Of a DNA stretch of 64,000 bases, positions 28,551 to 36,550 are shown in pieces. Numbering within the stretch: position 1 is the first letter of the stretch; each line of letters begins with the position of its first letter. The stretch comes from Novipirellula caenicola. GTDB taxonomy: Bacteria; Planctomycetota; Planctomycetia; Pirellulales; Pirellulaceae. Below the pieces are notes generated by a model, which made no database searches, was not told the DNA's origin, and worked only from the letters and a program-made list of their open reading frames with translations. The translations under genes were made by a program, and so were the position numbers. The stretch spans positions 1 through 64,000 of the forward strand of contig NZ_BAABRO010000016.1 of assembly GCF_039545035.1 (NCBI RefSeq), read 5' to 3'.

Positions 28551-28605
28551 TTCCCAAGGACATGAGTTTACAGATCATGTCTATTGTTCAGTCAGGACTT
28601 GGGAA
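28551..28605. promoter_or_regulatory. Structured element in the fusA leader (nested inverted repeats)
   Basis: TTCCCAAG (28551-28558) pairs with CTTGGGAA (28598-28605), and directly inside it GACATGA (28559-28565) pairs with TCATGTC (28575-28581). On one side the two stems abut with no gap; on the other they are separated by a 16-base bulge, and the inner loop is nine bases. Both repeats are perfect. The element ends 40 bases upstream of the fusA start and could be a leader RNA structure, a protein-binding site or, on the plus strand, part of a small RNA. No T-tract follows, so it is not a terminator. Confidence 0.6.
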
Positions 28606-28890
28606 TGTGAGCACACGGCATTTTGTACATTACCACCCGTCAACGCAGGATGACGCCTCGGATCGATTGGGAAATATGGCAAAGGTTTGGCAGATGCGAA
28701 AGGGCAAATATGCTCAATTCCCCTTGCATACATCTTTTCTTCACTGCATACTTCCCTGCTTCCCTCTAAGGCGAGTCGACGGACCCGTGTAGAGCCGTCG
28801 GCCTTCATCCGTCGCTAACGGTACCCAATTTGGGGACGTCCGTGACGATCAAGCCCATTCGCCCTTAACAAGTTTACAGAGCAAATCCGA

Positions 28891-29169
28891 ATGCCACCAC
28901 GTCCAATGAGCACGCGAAGTCGTGCCCGCAAACGTTCACGCGTCCGAACCCGGACCAAAAAGAAAGATCCAATTTTCGTCGATGGTCAACGACCACGGCC
29001 GATGTACGTCGATTACAAGGACATCGAGCTGCTGAAGAAGATGGTCAACCGTCAAGGCCGTATCGCGGGTCGTCGCAAGAGCGGCTGTACCGCCGCCAGC
29101 CAACACGCGGTAACCGCCGCGATCAAACGAGCTCGTTTCATGGCCCTTTTGCCATTCGTTGGCGAGTAA
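28891..29169 (+). CDS. rpsR: Small-subunit ribosomal protein bS18
   Basis: The C-terminal 60 residues carry the bS18 core: VDYKDIELLKKMVNRQGRI, AGRRKSGCTAASQHAVTAAI and KRARFMALLPFVGE. bS18 sits on the platform of the 30S subunit with bS6. The first 32 residues are a basic Arg/Lys-rich extension (MSTRSRARKRSRVRTRTKKK) longer than in E. coli (protein is 92 residues against 75). rpsR is usually between rpsF or ssb and rplI; here it is alone, diverging from fusA across 380 bases, which hold a nested inverted repeat at 28551-28605 and no further gene. Confidence 0.95.
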   Translation: MPPRPMSTRSRARKRSRVRTRTKKKDPIFVDGQRPRPMYVDYKDIELLKKMVNRQGRIAGRRKSGCTAASQHAVTAAIKRARFMALLPFVGE

Positions 29170-29243
29170 GACGCAGTTCTGACTGCAAAATGTCGGTTTT
29201 CTTGGCTCCCCATTGGGTGAGCCGTCGACTCAAAGCAAAAGTC

Positions 29244-29343
29244 ACCCGACGCGTACGTTTTGAAGTTGCGAGTTTTTCACAACCCGAAGCGTCAGCGAGG
29301 GAATCTCGGTATTTTCTCGGTCCCTCGCTCACGCGTCGGGTTG
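29244..29343. repeat. Dispersed repeat with REP-like hairpin downstream of rpsR
   Basis: ACCCGACGCGTACGTTTTGA (29244-29263) begins a segment that recurs near 52818. After it, a long imperfect palindrome follows: 29280-29302 (starting CAACCCGAAGCGTCAGC) pairs with 29321-29343 (ending ACGCGTCGGGTTG) over 23 bp with two mismatches and an 18-base loop. The shared CCCGACGCGT core ties both parts together. Downstream position, palindrome and dispersion fit a REP-like family. No T-tract follows. Confidence 0.75.
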
Positions 29344-29525
29344 CGATTTGCCGGGGAAAACGACAACATCGCAACTTCAGAACGCACTGGCGAGGGAACT
29401 AAGCGGAAATCCACGTTCTGGCGAACGTAGCAACCACAGTACGCTCGCCACTCGGAAGGAATCGCGACGTTTCTTAAGGTCGCTCTGCCCTCTTTCCCGT
29501 GCGTCTCTTTTGGTCACGAAGTAAC

Positions 29526-30041
29526 GTGTTTACCACCCAACGCCAAGTCGAGTTTCGCGATACGGATGCGGCCGGAATTGTCCATTTTTCGGCCTTTTTC
29601 CCGATGATGGAAGCCGCAGAGCATGCCATGCTCCGCTCGTTGGGCATCTCCGTCATGGCTCGCCCCGATGATTCCGGGCACCCGTCAGGATTGCAATCCG
29701 CGGAATCGCCGCCGCATGTCACGTGGCCTCGCGTTTCGGCTCACTGTGATTACCGCGCCGCCGCCCGTTTCGAGGATATCCTTAACATTGCCGTCACGGT
29801 TCTTCGGCTCGGCAATAGCAGCGTCGAGTATGGAATTCGGTTTTCACGATCCGCATCCGCGGACCATCCCGAGCAGTCCGATCCATCGAGTCCAACGCTG
29901 ATCGCCGAAGGCAGGTTGACCGCCGTTTGCTGCACCCTCTCCCCCGGCGGGAAGCTAAAAAAGACGCCGATTCCCGAGGACTTGCGGAAGTTGCTCGCAA
30001 AGCATCTCGATTCGCAAACCTTTTCTGCGGACCAAGCGTAG
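29526..30041 (+). CDS. 4-hydroxybenzoyl-CoA-type acyl-CoA thioesterase (hotdog fold)
   Basis: The N-terminal block VFTTQRQVEFRDTDAAGIVHFSAFFPMMEAAEH is split here for its parts: VEFRDTDAAGIVHF is the 4HBT signature with the catalytic Asp, and FPMMEAAEHAML the following helix. PRVSAHCDYRAAARFEDIL and VEYGIRFSR are the later hotdog strands. Such enzymes hydrolyse acyl-CoAs; the acyl group cannot be told. Two GTG codons (29499 and 29526) are possible starts and no ATG is; 29526 puts VFTTQRQVEF at the N terminus, as usual for the family. The protein is 171 residues with a Ser/Asp-rich insertion near 120 and no membrane segment. Confidence 0.85.
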   Translation: MFTTQRQVEFRDTDAAGIVHFSAFFPMMEAAEHAMLRSLGISVMARPDDSGHPSGLQSAESPPHVTWPRVSAHCDYRAAARFEDILNIAVTVLRLGNSSVEYGIRFSRSASADHPEQSDPSSPTLIAEGRLTAVCCTLSPGGKLKKTPIPEDLRKLLAKHLDSQTFSADQA

Positions 30042-30212
30042 TACCCCGAATCCTGGCTCAAGCTACGTCCGCAGCGGCATCCGCCATGCGAGCAGGTTGC
30101 AGTGAGCCGGCGATCGATTTGAGTTTCAATGTGCTACTTTTCTGGTCGTTTTTCACCCTACGGTCGGCTCGACATGATTTCCTGTCCTGATTTCGCGGTA
30201 TCCGATTTCCCC

Positions 30213-32006
30213 ATGCCTAGCTTCGCATCTGTTCCCGGTCTTGCCTCGTCCAATAGCTTTGCATGTTCAGATCTCACCGCGATGCTGGGGCATCCCGCTC
30301 TGATTGTCGGATGGGCCAAGTGGCTGCCTGCTTGGATTACCCCCCTGTGGGTGCTGTCGATTGGGTTGCTGTTGGGCGCGATTGCCGTGGTGGTGGTCTA
30401 CGGCATTTTGTCGGTTTTGTCGCTCGTTCCGCTGCTGGGACAGCTGGCGGATAAGCCTCGGCGAGGCATCACGGCGTCGCTGATTGTCGGCGGCATTATC
30501 GCAGCCGGGTTGTGTGCGACCTACATCCCGATCGCAGGCGAATACTCCAACACGCTATTTTTACCGCTGATTTGTATCGGATTGGTGCTTGGGTTCGGCG
30601 TGATTTACGGTATGTGGCATCGCACCCGAAACGAATGGGCCGCGATGGTCGGCGAAGGGGTGATTCCGTATCTGTTGTCGACCATGGCTGTTTTTGCGGT
30701 CATCGGTTTGGCCGGGACCCCATTTGTCGAAAATCCACGTTCGATCCTCGATTCGATTGCGGCAGTCAATTTGGTGGGTGACGGGACCGAACGCGTCGTG
30801 GTGACGGTTCCCGCGTCGCCAGATCTGCCTGTGGGTGAATCTCCGTTTGTGCCAGCGAATATCGACTACCAACTTCGCAGCGTCACGGGTTTGACGATTG
30901 AGAGTGACCGGACCGTATTGCTGGGCGATTCGGCTGATCCTGCTGGCTTTGGCCGCACGCCCCAGCGAGTGAACGAAGGTGAAAAGTTAGTCTATAGCTA
31001 TGAAAATCGCGATCAGCCACCGATTCCGTCGGATCCGACTCGGTTGCATATCCAGAACCGCGAAATCGACGACGCGACCGTGGTGTTTACCTTCAACAAT
31101 CAGCCAATGGTGCCTCAAGCGAGCTCGATTGTGGTGATCGCCTTCACGTTCTTTCTAACGTTGACCTGTTTGATCGTGTTCCGCCAAGCGGCGCCGCGTG
31201 TTTGGGCATTGGCGTTGTCGACGGCCAAGAACGAAATGGCCCAGCCGCTATATCTGCTGCTGTTGGCGATTGGTTTGTTTGGCGTGCTGCTGTTTGGGAT
31301 CTATCCGTTTAACACCCTCGGGGATGATATCCGTTTGCTCAAAGACAGCGGCGTGACGTTGATCATGGTGTTGGGGATGGTCCAAGCGGTGTGGAGTGCA
31401 GGAACCTCGGTCAGCGAAGAAATCGAGGGGCGTACCGCGTTGACGGTGCTCAGCAAACCGGTCAGCCGGCGATCCTTTATCCTTGGCAAGTATGCCGGGA
31501 TCATGTTGTCGGTGTTGGTGTTGTTCGTGATTCTGTCGGCGGTTTTGACGGTCGTGATCAGCTACAAACCGATCTACGACGCTCGAGAAACGGCCAGCGG
31601 TGATACCGTTTGGCAGACCGGTCATGACGAAATCATGACGACGCTTCCCGTGCTGGGGTTGTACTTGATGGAAACGATGGCGATCGGTGCGATCGCGGTG
31701 GCTTTGGCGACACGACTGCCGTTGCTCGCGAACTTTATCACCTGTTTCGTGATCTACGTGATCGGAAACTTGACCTCGCCGTTGGTGGCGTCAGCCCGTG
31801 ACAACAACGAATTGGTGGGATTTGTCGGGAAATTAATTGCGGTGGTGATCCCGAACCTGAACATTTTTAACGTCCAGGCGGCGGTAGATACAGGAAATCA
31901 GATCCCGGCGATCTACTTGGCCGGTGCTTTTAATTATCTTGTATGTTTCTCGATCGCAATTTGGATGCTTGCGATGTTACTTTTTGAGGACCGCGACTTG
32001 GCTTAG
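30213..32006 (+). CDS. ABC-2 type transport permease (NosY/ABC2_membrane type)
   Basis: The protein has about ten hydrophobic helices: three or four at the N terminus (WITPLWVLSIGLLLGAIAVV, LIVGGIIAAGLCATYIPI, LLSTMAVFAVIGLAGTPF), an extracytoplasmic segment of about 170 residues (residues ~180-320), then the permease half (VVIAFTFFLTLTCLIVF onward). The element EEIEGRTALTVLSKPVSRRSFILGKY is characteristic of ABC-2 permeases, where the GRT...L..P..R motif lies in the coupling helix. Starts at 30129, 30174 and 30213 are all possible; none has a good ribosome site. The next gene, 105 bases on, encodes an ABC-like half-transporter whose ATPase looks dead, so its true ATPase may be elsewhere. Confidence 0.8.
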   Translation: MPSFASVPGLASSNSFACSDLTAMLGHPALIVGWAKWLPAWITPLWVLSIGLLLGAIAVVVVYGILSVLSLVPLLGQLADKPRRGITASLIVGGIIAAGLCATYIPIAGEYSNTLFLPLICIGLVLGFGVIYGMWHRTRNEWAAMVGEGVIPYLLSTMAVFAVIGLAGTPFVENPRSILDSIAAVNLVGDGTERVVVTVPASPDLPVGESPFVPANIDYQLRSVTGLTIESDRTVLLGDSADPAGFGRTPQRVNEGEKLVYSYENRDQPPIPSDPTRLHIQNREIDDATVVFTFNNQPMVPQASSIVVIAFTFFLTLTCLIVFRQAAPRVWALALSTAKNEMAQPLYLLLLAIGLFGVLLFGIYPFNTLGDDIRLLKDSGVTLIMVLGMVQAVWSAGTSVSEEIEGRTALTVLSKPVSRRSFILGKYAGIMLSVLVLFVILSAVLTVVISYKPIYDARETASGDTVWQTGHDEIMTTLPVLGLYLMETMAIGAIAVALATRLPLLANFITCFVIYVIGNLTSPLVASARDNNELVGFVGKLIAVVIPNLNIFNVQAAVDTGNQIPAIYLAGAFNYLVCFSIAIWMLAMLLFEDRDLA

Positions 32007-32111
32007 CATTTGTGGGAAAGCCCGCTTTCCCACCTACGCCTTGGCTTAGTGGCGGCAGTGAAATGCTCGCCGCCAAGCAGATCCTTATCCTAAGCCAACG
32101 AGGTTCGACTG

Positions 32112-33917
32112 ATGAGTAGACTTGCGGCACCACGAAGTGAACCTGAAGCCAGTGGTGCATGGACGACATACATCTGGGCATCGCTCGCGGGGCTATTGGT
32201 CCCTGTGATCGTGGGGCTAGTAGGGCTGATTGCCGTATTGCTGGATTCCAAAGGTTTCGTCGGCAACGAAGTCCGGCTTGGCACTCATCTCAGCATTTAT
32301 CTGCCCGAGCCTTTTACGAACCAGCGTCCGCTCGTCCAATTGGCGCAGTTGGTCGGCATCACCTTTGTGGTCGCATGTCTGTTTTCGCTGGCCGTTTGGT
32401 TACACCGCCGTGATGCCGATTCGAAGGCTCGCAATGTCACCAAGTCGCTGCACCGCAAAGTCCTGCAGCAAAGTCTACGTCGCGCCGAAATCGAAGGCGC
32501 TGCGGCTCAATACGTGCGGGCCGAACAGCTGATCGGCACCCATTTGCCAGCGATCCAAAAAGGGCTCTCGATGTGGTATCGAGCGGTCCCGCGAAGCGTG
32601 TTGATGTTGGTGGGGTGTGTCGTCGTCGCGCTGATGGTGAATGTGTGGTTGGCGCTGCTTGCCGTGGTAAGTGGAATCATGCTGTGGCAGCTGTACCAAC
32701 GGCTGCGTTATCGCAAAGGCGACGAGATAGCGAACTGGGAAGTCCCCAGGTCGCGTCGCCGGATGGCAGAGATTGTCGGGCAAGCACCACTGTTGGCCCG
32801 ATTGCAGACGCATGGATTGGCCGATCGATCGTTCGAATCCGAACTCGACTCGTTGTATCGACGGTTGACGGCCGAAGAATCACGATCAGGCCAATTGTGG
32901 CCGCTGTTGTTTCTAGCGACCTCGGTGGCGGTGGCCGTGTTGCTGCTCGGGCTCGGAGCGAATTTGCTGATTGGCGACAGCGGTTTGAGTGTGCCCTCAG
33001 CACTCGTGTTGGGGCTGGCGTTGGGCGGCGCGATCATCAGCGCCGATCGCTTGGCCAAGCTGTCGTTTCAGCTAAAGGAGAGCGAACCGTCGAGCGACGC
33101 GATCTATTTGTACCTGCAGCGAAGCAATGATGTCGCACCAAGCGAGCAGCGAGTCGGGTTGGCGGGGCTGCGTGACTCGGTTCGTATCGACGATGTGACT
33201 CTGAAGGATTCGACCGGAAAAGCAATCCTGAGAAATCTGAGCCTGCAGCTTACGCCGAACAGTTTTGTTGCCCTGCTTGGCACCGAAACCGTGTCCACGC
33301 GAGCCTTGACGGAATTGATCATGGGTTTTGGTCGTCCCACCGAAGGCCAGGTCTCGATTGACGGAATTCCGCTACTGGACGTCCACCCGCAGGCGCTTGC
33401 ACGCAATGTGATGTGGGTCGAACCGTCGGGGCCGCTTTGGGACGGTACCATTGCGGAGAATCTTCGTGGTGGCAACCAAGACATCAACAACCGTGATTTG
33501 GTCGAGGTGCTCGAGAGTCTGAATGTGTACGAGCAATTGCAGCGATTGCCCGAAGGACTTAATACCTACGTGACCGTTGGTGATTCGCTGTTGTCATCGG
33601 AGATCACCTTCGCAATCGGAATTGCCCGAGCGATTTTGCACAAGCCTGCGGTCGTGATTGCGATGGAGCCGCCTCCGCCCGCAGAACATCTGCCGGATGA
33701 CCCAAGTTTGGCGGGGCTAAAGCGATTAGCCGATGCCGGTGCGTTGGTGGTCGTGCTGCCGCGACGGTTGCAAACACTGCGGTCGGCCGATCGTGTGGTG
33801 CTGCTAAACGGGCCGCGAATCGCAGGCGAAGGCAAGCATGCCGAATTGTTGTCCAACAGCGATCTGTACCGCCACCTTAATTACTTGTTATTCAATCCGT
33901 ATCGGCATCAAAAATAG
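32112..33917 (+). CDS. ABC half-transporter with degenerate nucleotide-binding domain
   Basis: This 601-residue protein has the layout of an exporter: five or six membrane helices in residues 20-335 (LLVPVIVGLVGLIAVLLD, VLMLVGCVVVALMVNVWLAL, PLLFLATSVAVAVLLLG) and an ATPase-like domain in 355-580 with VRIDDVTLKDSTGKAILRNL and a VSIDGIPLLDVHPQALARNV segment. Yet every catalytic motif is altered. Walker A reads ALLGTETVSTR (no GxGKS/T Lys), the signature reads LLSSEITFAIGIARA (family LSGGQ..R..IARA), and Walker B ends IAMEPPPP (no Asp). The stop and frame are intact and codon use is normal, so this is not an ordinary pseudogene. A GAGG lies eight bases before the ATG. It may be a regulatory or structural paralogue of the upstream permease system. 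Confidence 0.82.
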   Translation: MSRLAAPRSEPEASGAWTTYIWASLAGLLVPVIVGLVGLIAVLLDSKGFVGNEVRLGTHLSIYLPEPFTNQRPLVQLAQLVGITFVVACLFSLAVWLHRRDADSKARNVTKSLHRKVLQQSLRRAEIEGAAAQYVRAEQLIGTHLPAIQKGLSMWYRAVPRSVLMLVGCVVVALMVNVWLALLAVVSGIMLWQLYQRLRYRKGDEIANWEVPRSRRRMAEIVGQAPLLARLQTHGLADRSFESELDSLYRRLTAEESRSGQLWPLLFLATSVAVAVLLLGLGANLLIGDSGLSVPSALVLGLALGGAIISADRLAKLSFQLKESEPSSDAIYLYLQRSNDVAPSEQRVGLAGLRDSVRIDDVTLKDSTGKAILRNLSLQLTPNSFVALLGTETVSTRALTELIMGFGRPTEGQVSIDGIPLLDVHPQALARNVMWVEPSGPLWDGTIAENLRGGNQDINNRDLVEVLESLNVYEQLQRLPEGLNTYVTVGDSLLSSEITFAIGIARAILHKPAVVIAMEPPPPAEHLPDDPSLAGLKRLADAGALVVVLPRRLQTLRSADRVVLLNGPRIAGEGKHAELLSNSDLYRHLNYLLFNPYRHQK

Positions 33918-34034
33918 CCGAGTCGCGGAGCAACCCATTGATCAACCGCGGTCGATTCCGCCGTTACAAGTGATCCTCGAAATCCGTTATGCTACCTGCC
34001 TACTTTGGTTCATCGGACGTTTTTGGGTCGGCTC

Positions 34035-35309
34035 GTGTTTGATTTTTGGCTCACGCTCTCACTGAATTTGCGACTCGCGTTGCTGGCGATTTTGGGGTTG
34101 CTCAGCGGCGCGTTTGCGAACCATGTCATCTACACGTGGTGCTGGTTCGCGCGTCCCATTTCACCTTGGGCGTCTCCGTCGCCCCAAGCGCCGAAACGCC
34201 AAGCGATCGATCGCATTCCGCTGGTGGGGTGGTTTTCGCTTCGCCGCGAAGCCGAGCTTCATGGCCGTGGATTTTGGATCCGGCCGGTGCTGATCGAGAT
34301 CGGATTGGCGATTGCGATCCCCGCGTTGTACATATTCGAGACACAAAGTGGTGGTCTGCTTGCGGAATCGCTGCGAGTACCGCAGGTGCTCAGCATGCCG
34401 TGGTTGATCACCAGTGGACACCGTGTGTTTCTTGGACATGCCGTGTTGTTGGTGCTGATGGTCGCGGCCACCTTCATTGACTTTGACGAGCAAACGATTC
34501 CCGACGAAATCACGATCCCCGGAACGCTGTTCGCGTTGTTATTGGGATCCATTTCCGATTGGGGGTTTATGCCGATTTCGCTGCCGATCGGCGGTCCTGC
34601 GGTCGAGCTGACTCGCGCCACGTTCGAGGCTCCGTGGTTTCCCGCGTTAGGAAAATGGTGGACCAGCACCGGGCTGTTAACGGGATTGGCGATATGGAGC
34701 GGTTGGTGCTTTGCGCTGGCGGATCGTCGTTTGATCTTACGAAAAGGATTCGCCAAAGCGATCGAGTTCTTCTTGGCAGGGCTGGTGCGTCATCGGACTT
34801 GGAAGCTGTTGCTTGCCATTTGGGTCGCGGGTTTGATCGCGATCTCGATTGTCTTCCAGCTTGGCGGTGCTCATTGGCATGGGCTGTTTTCCGCGTTGGT
34901 CGGGCTAGCCGTGGGGGGCGGCGTGATTTGGGCGATCCGTATCATCGCCTCGAGCGCGATGGGGATGGAAGCGATGGGGTTTGGCGATGTCACGTTGATG
35001 GCCATGATCGGAGCGTTTTTGGGATGGCAGGCTGCCGTCGCCGCCTTTTTCCTCTCTCCCTTTGCTGCGATTGTGATCGTGGTGTTCCAGTACATCATCA
35101 CGCGTGAACCGCGTGTGCCATTTGGTCCCTATTTGTGTGCCGGGGCAGCATTGACGGTGATTGGATGGGACCGAGTGATGAACCAGTGGTTCCTGCCGAA
35201 CCTGTTTTTCCTCGGCAATTTTATCCTCTGGCTCTGTTTGGCGATGCTCGGTCTAATGGGGGCCATGTTGTTTGTTTGGCGGCAGATCAAACAGCGTCTG
35301 TTTGCCTAA
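34035..35309 (+). CDS. Type IV prepilin peptidase-like aspartic protease (A24), cysteine-less
   Basis: The two catalytic Asp residues of A24 peptidases are visible: the first in AATFIDFDEQTIPDEITIP, the second in AMGFGDVTLMAMIGAFLGW (GxGD-type). About eight hydrophobic helices span the protein. The N-terminal region with RIPLVGWFSLRREAELHGRG aligns in sense with the discontinuous DiS_P_DiS domain, but its four Zn-binding Cys are missing. At about 424 residues it is longer than PilD/GspO (about 270-290) owing to loops around 195-260. I prefer the GTG at 34035 (reading MFDFWLTLSLNL) to the TTG at 34005. Substrates would be pseudopilins or pilins; no such genes are in the window. Confidence 0.85.
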   Translation: MFDFWLTLSLNLRLALLAILGLLSGAFANHVIYTWCWFARPISPWASPSPQAPKRQAIDRIPLVGWFSLRREAELHGRGFWIRPVLIEIGLAIAIPALYIFETQSGGLLAESLRVPQVLSMPWLITSGHRVFLGHAVLLVLMVAATFIDFDEQTIPDEITIPGTLFALLLGSISDWGFMPISLPIGGPAVELTRATFEAPWFPALGKWWTSTGLLTGLAIWSGWCFALADRRLILRKGFAKAIEFFLAGLVRHRTWKLLLAIWVAGLIAISIVFQLGGAHWHGLFSALVGLAVGGGVIWAIRIIASSAMGMEAMGFGDVTLMAMIGAFLGWQAAVAAFFLSPFAAIVIVVFQYIITREPRVPFGPYLCAGAALTVIGWDRVMNQWFLPNLFFLGNFILWLCLAMLGLMGAMLFVWRQIKQRLFA

Positions 35310-35418
35310 GATGAAACGACGAAGGGGCAAAAACTAAATCGCCTTATCACTTCCCCCGAAGTGGCGGCCGAACTGCGGCCGAAGGTTCGCAACCCTAACA
35401 GCGGATTGGGACAGTTCG

Positions 35419-36444
35419 ATGATTGTGATTGCCCGACGTTATGGACAACTCGGTAACCGATTGTGGCTGTACGCCCACATGATTGCGGCAGCGGCGGAAT
35501 ACGGCGTAACGGTCGCCAACCCTAGTTTTGCCGAATACGCTGATCTGTTTCCCTCGACGCGATACGATTTATGGTGTCGTTACCCTATGGTTGCGAAGCC
35601 GGACTCGGGTTCATCCGTGCCCTCACGCCAAACGCGTGATCGGTTGTCGCTTGGGGTTTATTTGGCGGCCAAGACGCTCTATACGTTACGGCTGAGAAAT
35701 TATCCCGCTCATGTTCTGCGGCTCAAAGGCGAACAGAGCTGCGACTTGGGCAGCGATGCGTTTCGCGAACTTGCCACCGGGGGCCGGCCGGTGATGACGC
35801 TGGGGTGGCAATTCCGCAGCGAGCCGCTATTAATCAAACATGCCCCGGCCGTGCGTCGCCACTTCACGCTTGGTCCCGAGCATGGCGAGCCCGTGGGAGA
35901 GTGTTTGTACCAAGCCCGCCAAAGCAGTGACGTCGTGATCGGCATCCACATCCGCCAAGGCGACTATGCCACGTTTTTGGGTGGACGTTATTACTACGAA
36001 GTCGGCGACTACGTCGCCACGATGCGAGAAGTGCAGGCTCAGCTTGCTCCTCGACGCGTCCGATTTTTGGTTTGCACCAATGTCTCCTATGAACCATCGG
36101 ATTTTGCTGGATTGGACGTGCAATTGGGACCCGGAGTTCCACTGCAAGACATGTACGCGATGGCCCAAACCGATATGATCATTGGGCCGCCGAGCACGTT
36201 CACCATGTGGGCGTCCTTTTATGGTGGTGCGCCGCTGGCAATGATGAAGCGGTGTGACGACAAGATCGAAGTCGAATCGGTTGCACCCGAGTTGTTCAAG
36301 TCCAATCCGACCAGCACGAAGTATCAGATCGTGCACGGGAAGTTGTCCGAGTTAAGTGCGAGTGAGATCGCCGATGTCTTCGGTGTCCGTCCGCCGAACG
36401 AACGAATCCCAAACGAAGCCAAGTCCTTCAAGTCGAATTTGTAG
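35419..36444 (+). CDS. GT11-like glycosyltransferase (alpha-1,2-fucosyltransferase type)
   Basis: The N-terminal RRYGQLGNRLWLYAHMIAAA matches the GxxGNQxFxYA block of the family, and VVIGIHIRQGDYATFLGG matches the HxRxGDY motif that binds the nucleotide-sugar donor in fucosyltransferases. MIIGPPSTFTMWASFYGG is the third block. No signal peptide or membrane helix is visible, so it acts in the cytoplasm or at the membrane face, probably on a cell-surface glycan precursor. The length of 341 residues is a little above typical GT11 (about 290). GTP-fucose synthesis genes are not nearby, so the donor is not certain. Confidence 0.8.
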   Translation: MIVIARRYGQLGNRLWLYAHMIAAAAEYGVTVANPSFAEYADLFPSTRYDLWCRYPMVAKPDSGSSVPSRQTRDRLSLGVYLAAKTLYTLRLRNYPAHVLRLKGEQSCDLGSDAFRELATGGRPVMTLGWQFRSEPLLIKHAPAVRRHFTLGPEHGEPVGECLYQARQSSDVVIGIHIRQGDYATFLGGRYYYEVGDYVATMREVQAQLAPRRVRFLVCTNVSYEPSDFAGLDVQLGPGVPLQDMYAMAQTDMIIGPPSTFTMWASFYGGAPLAMMKRCDDKIEVESVAPELFKSNPTSTKYQIVHGKLSELSASEIADVFGVRPPNERIPNEAKSFKSNL

Positions 36445-36550
36445 GCGGAGACGTCGCCCGGATCAAATCGCTTGTAGCAAGTTCACTGGGGGCCCTTTCG
36501 GTGTTCGGAGTAGTCGGTGCAGGCTCAGTGTTCCCGCCCCTCCCCGGCCG

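Noticed and set aside
32112-33917. Pseudogene call for the ABC half-transporter
   Set aside because: No frameshift or premature stop is seen across 601 codons and a good ribosome site is present, so a degenerate but expressed protein is more likely.
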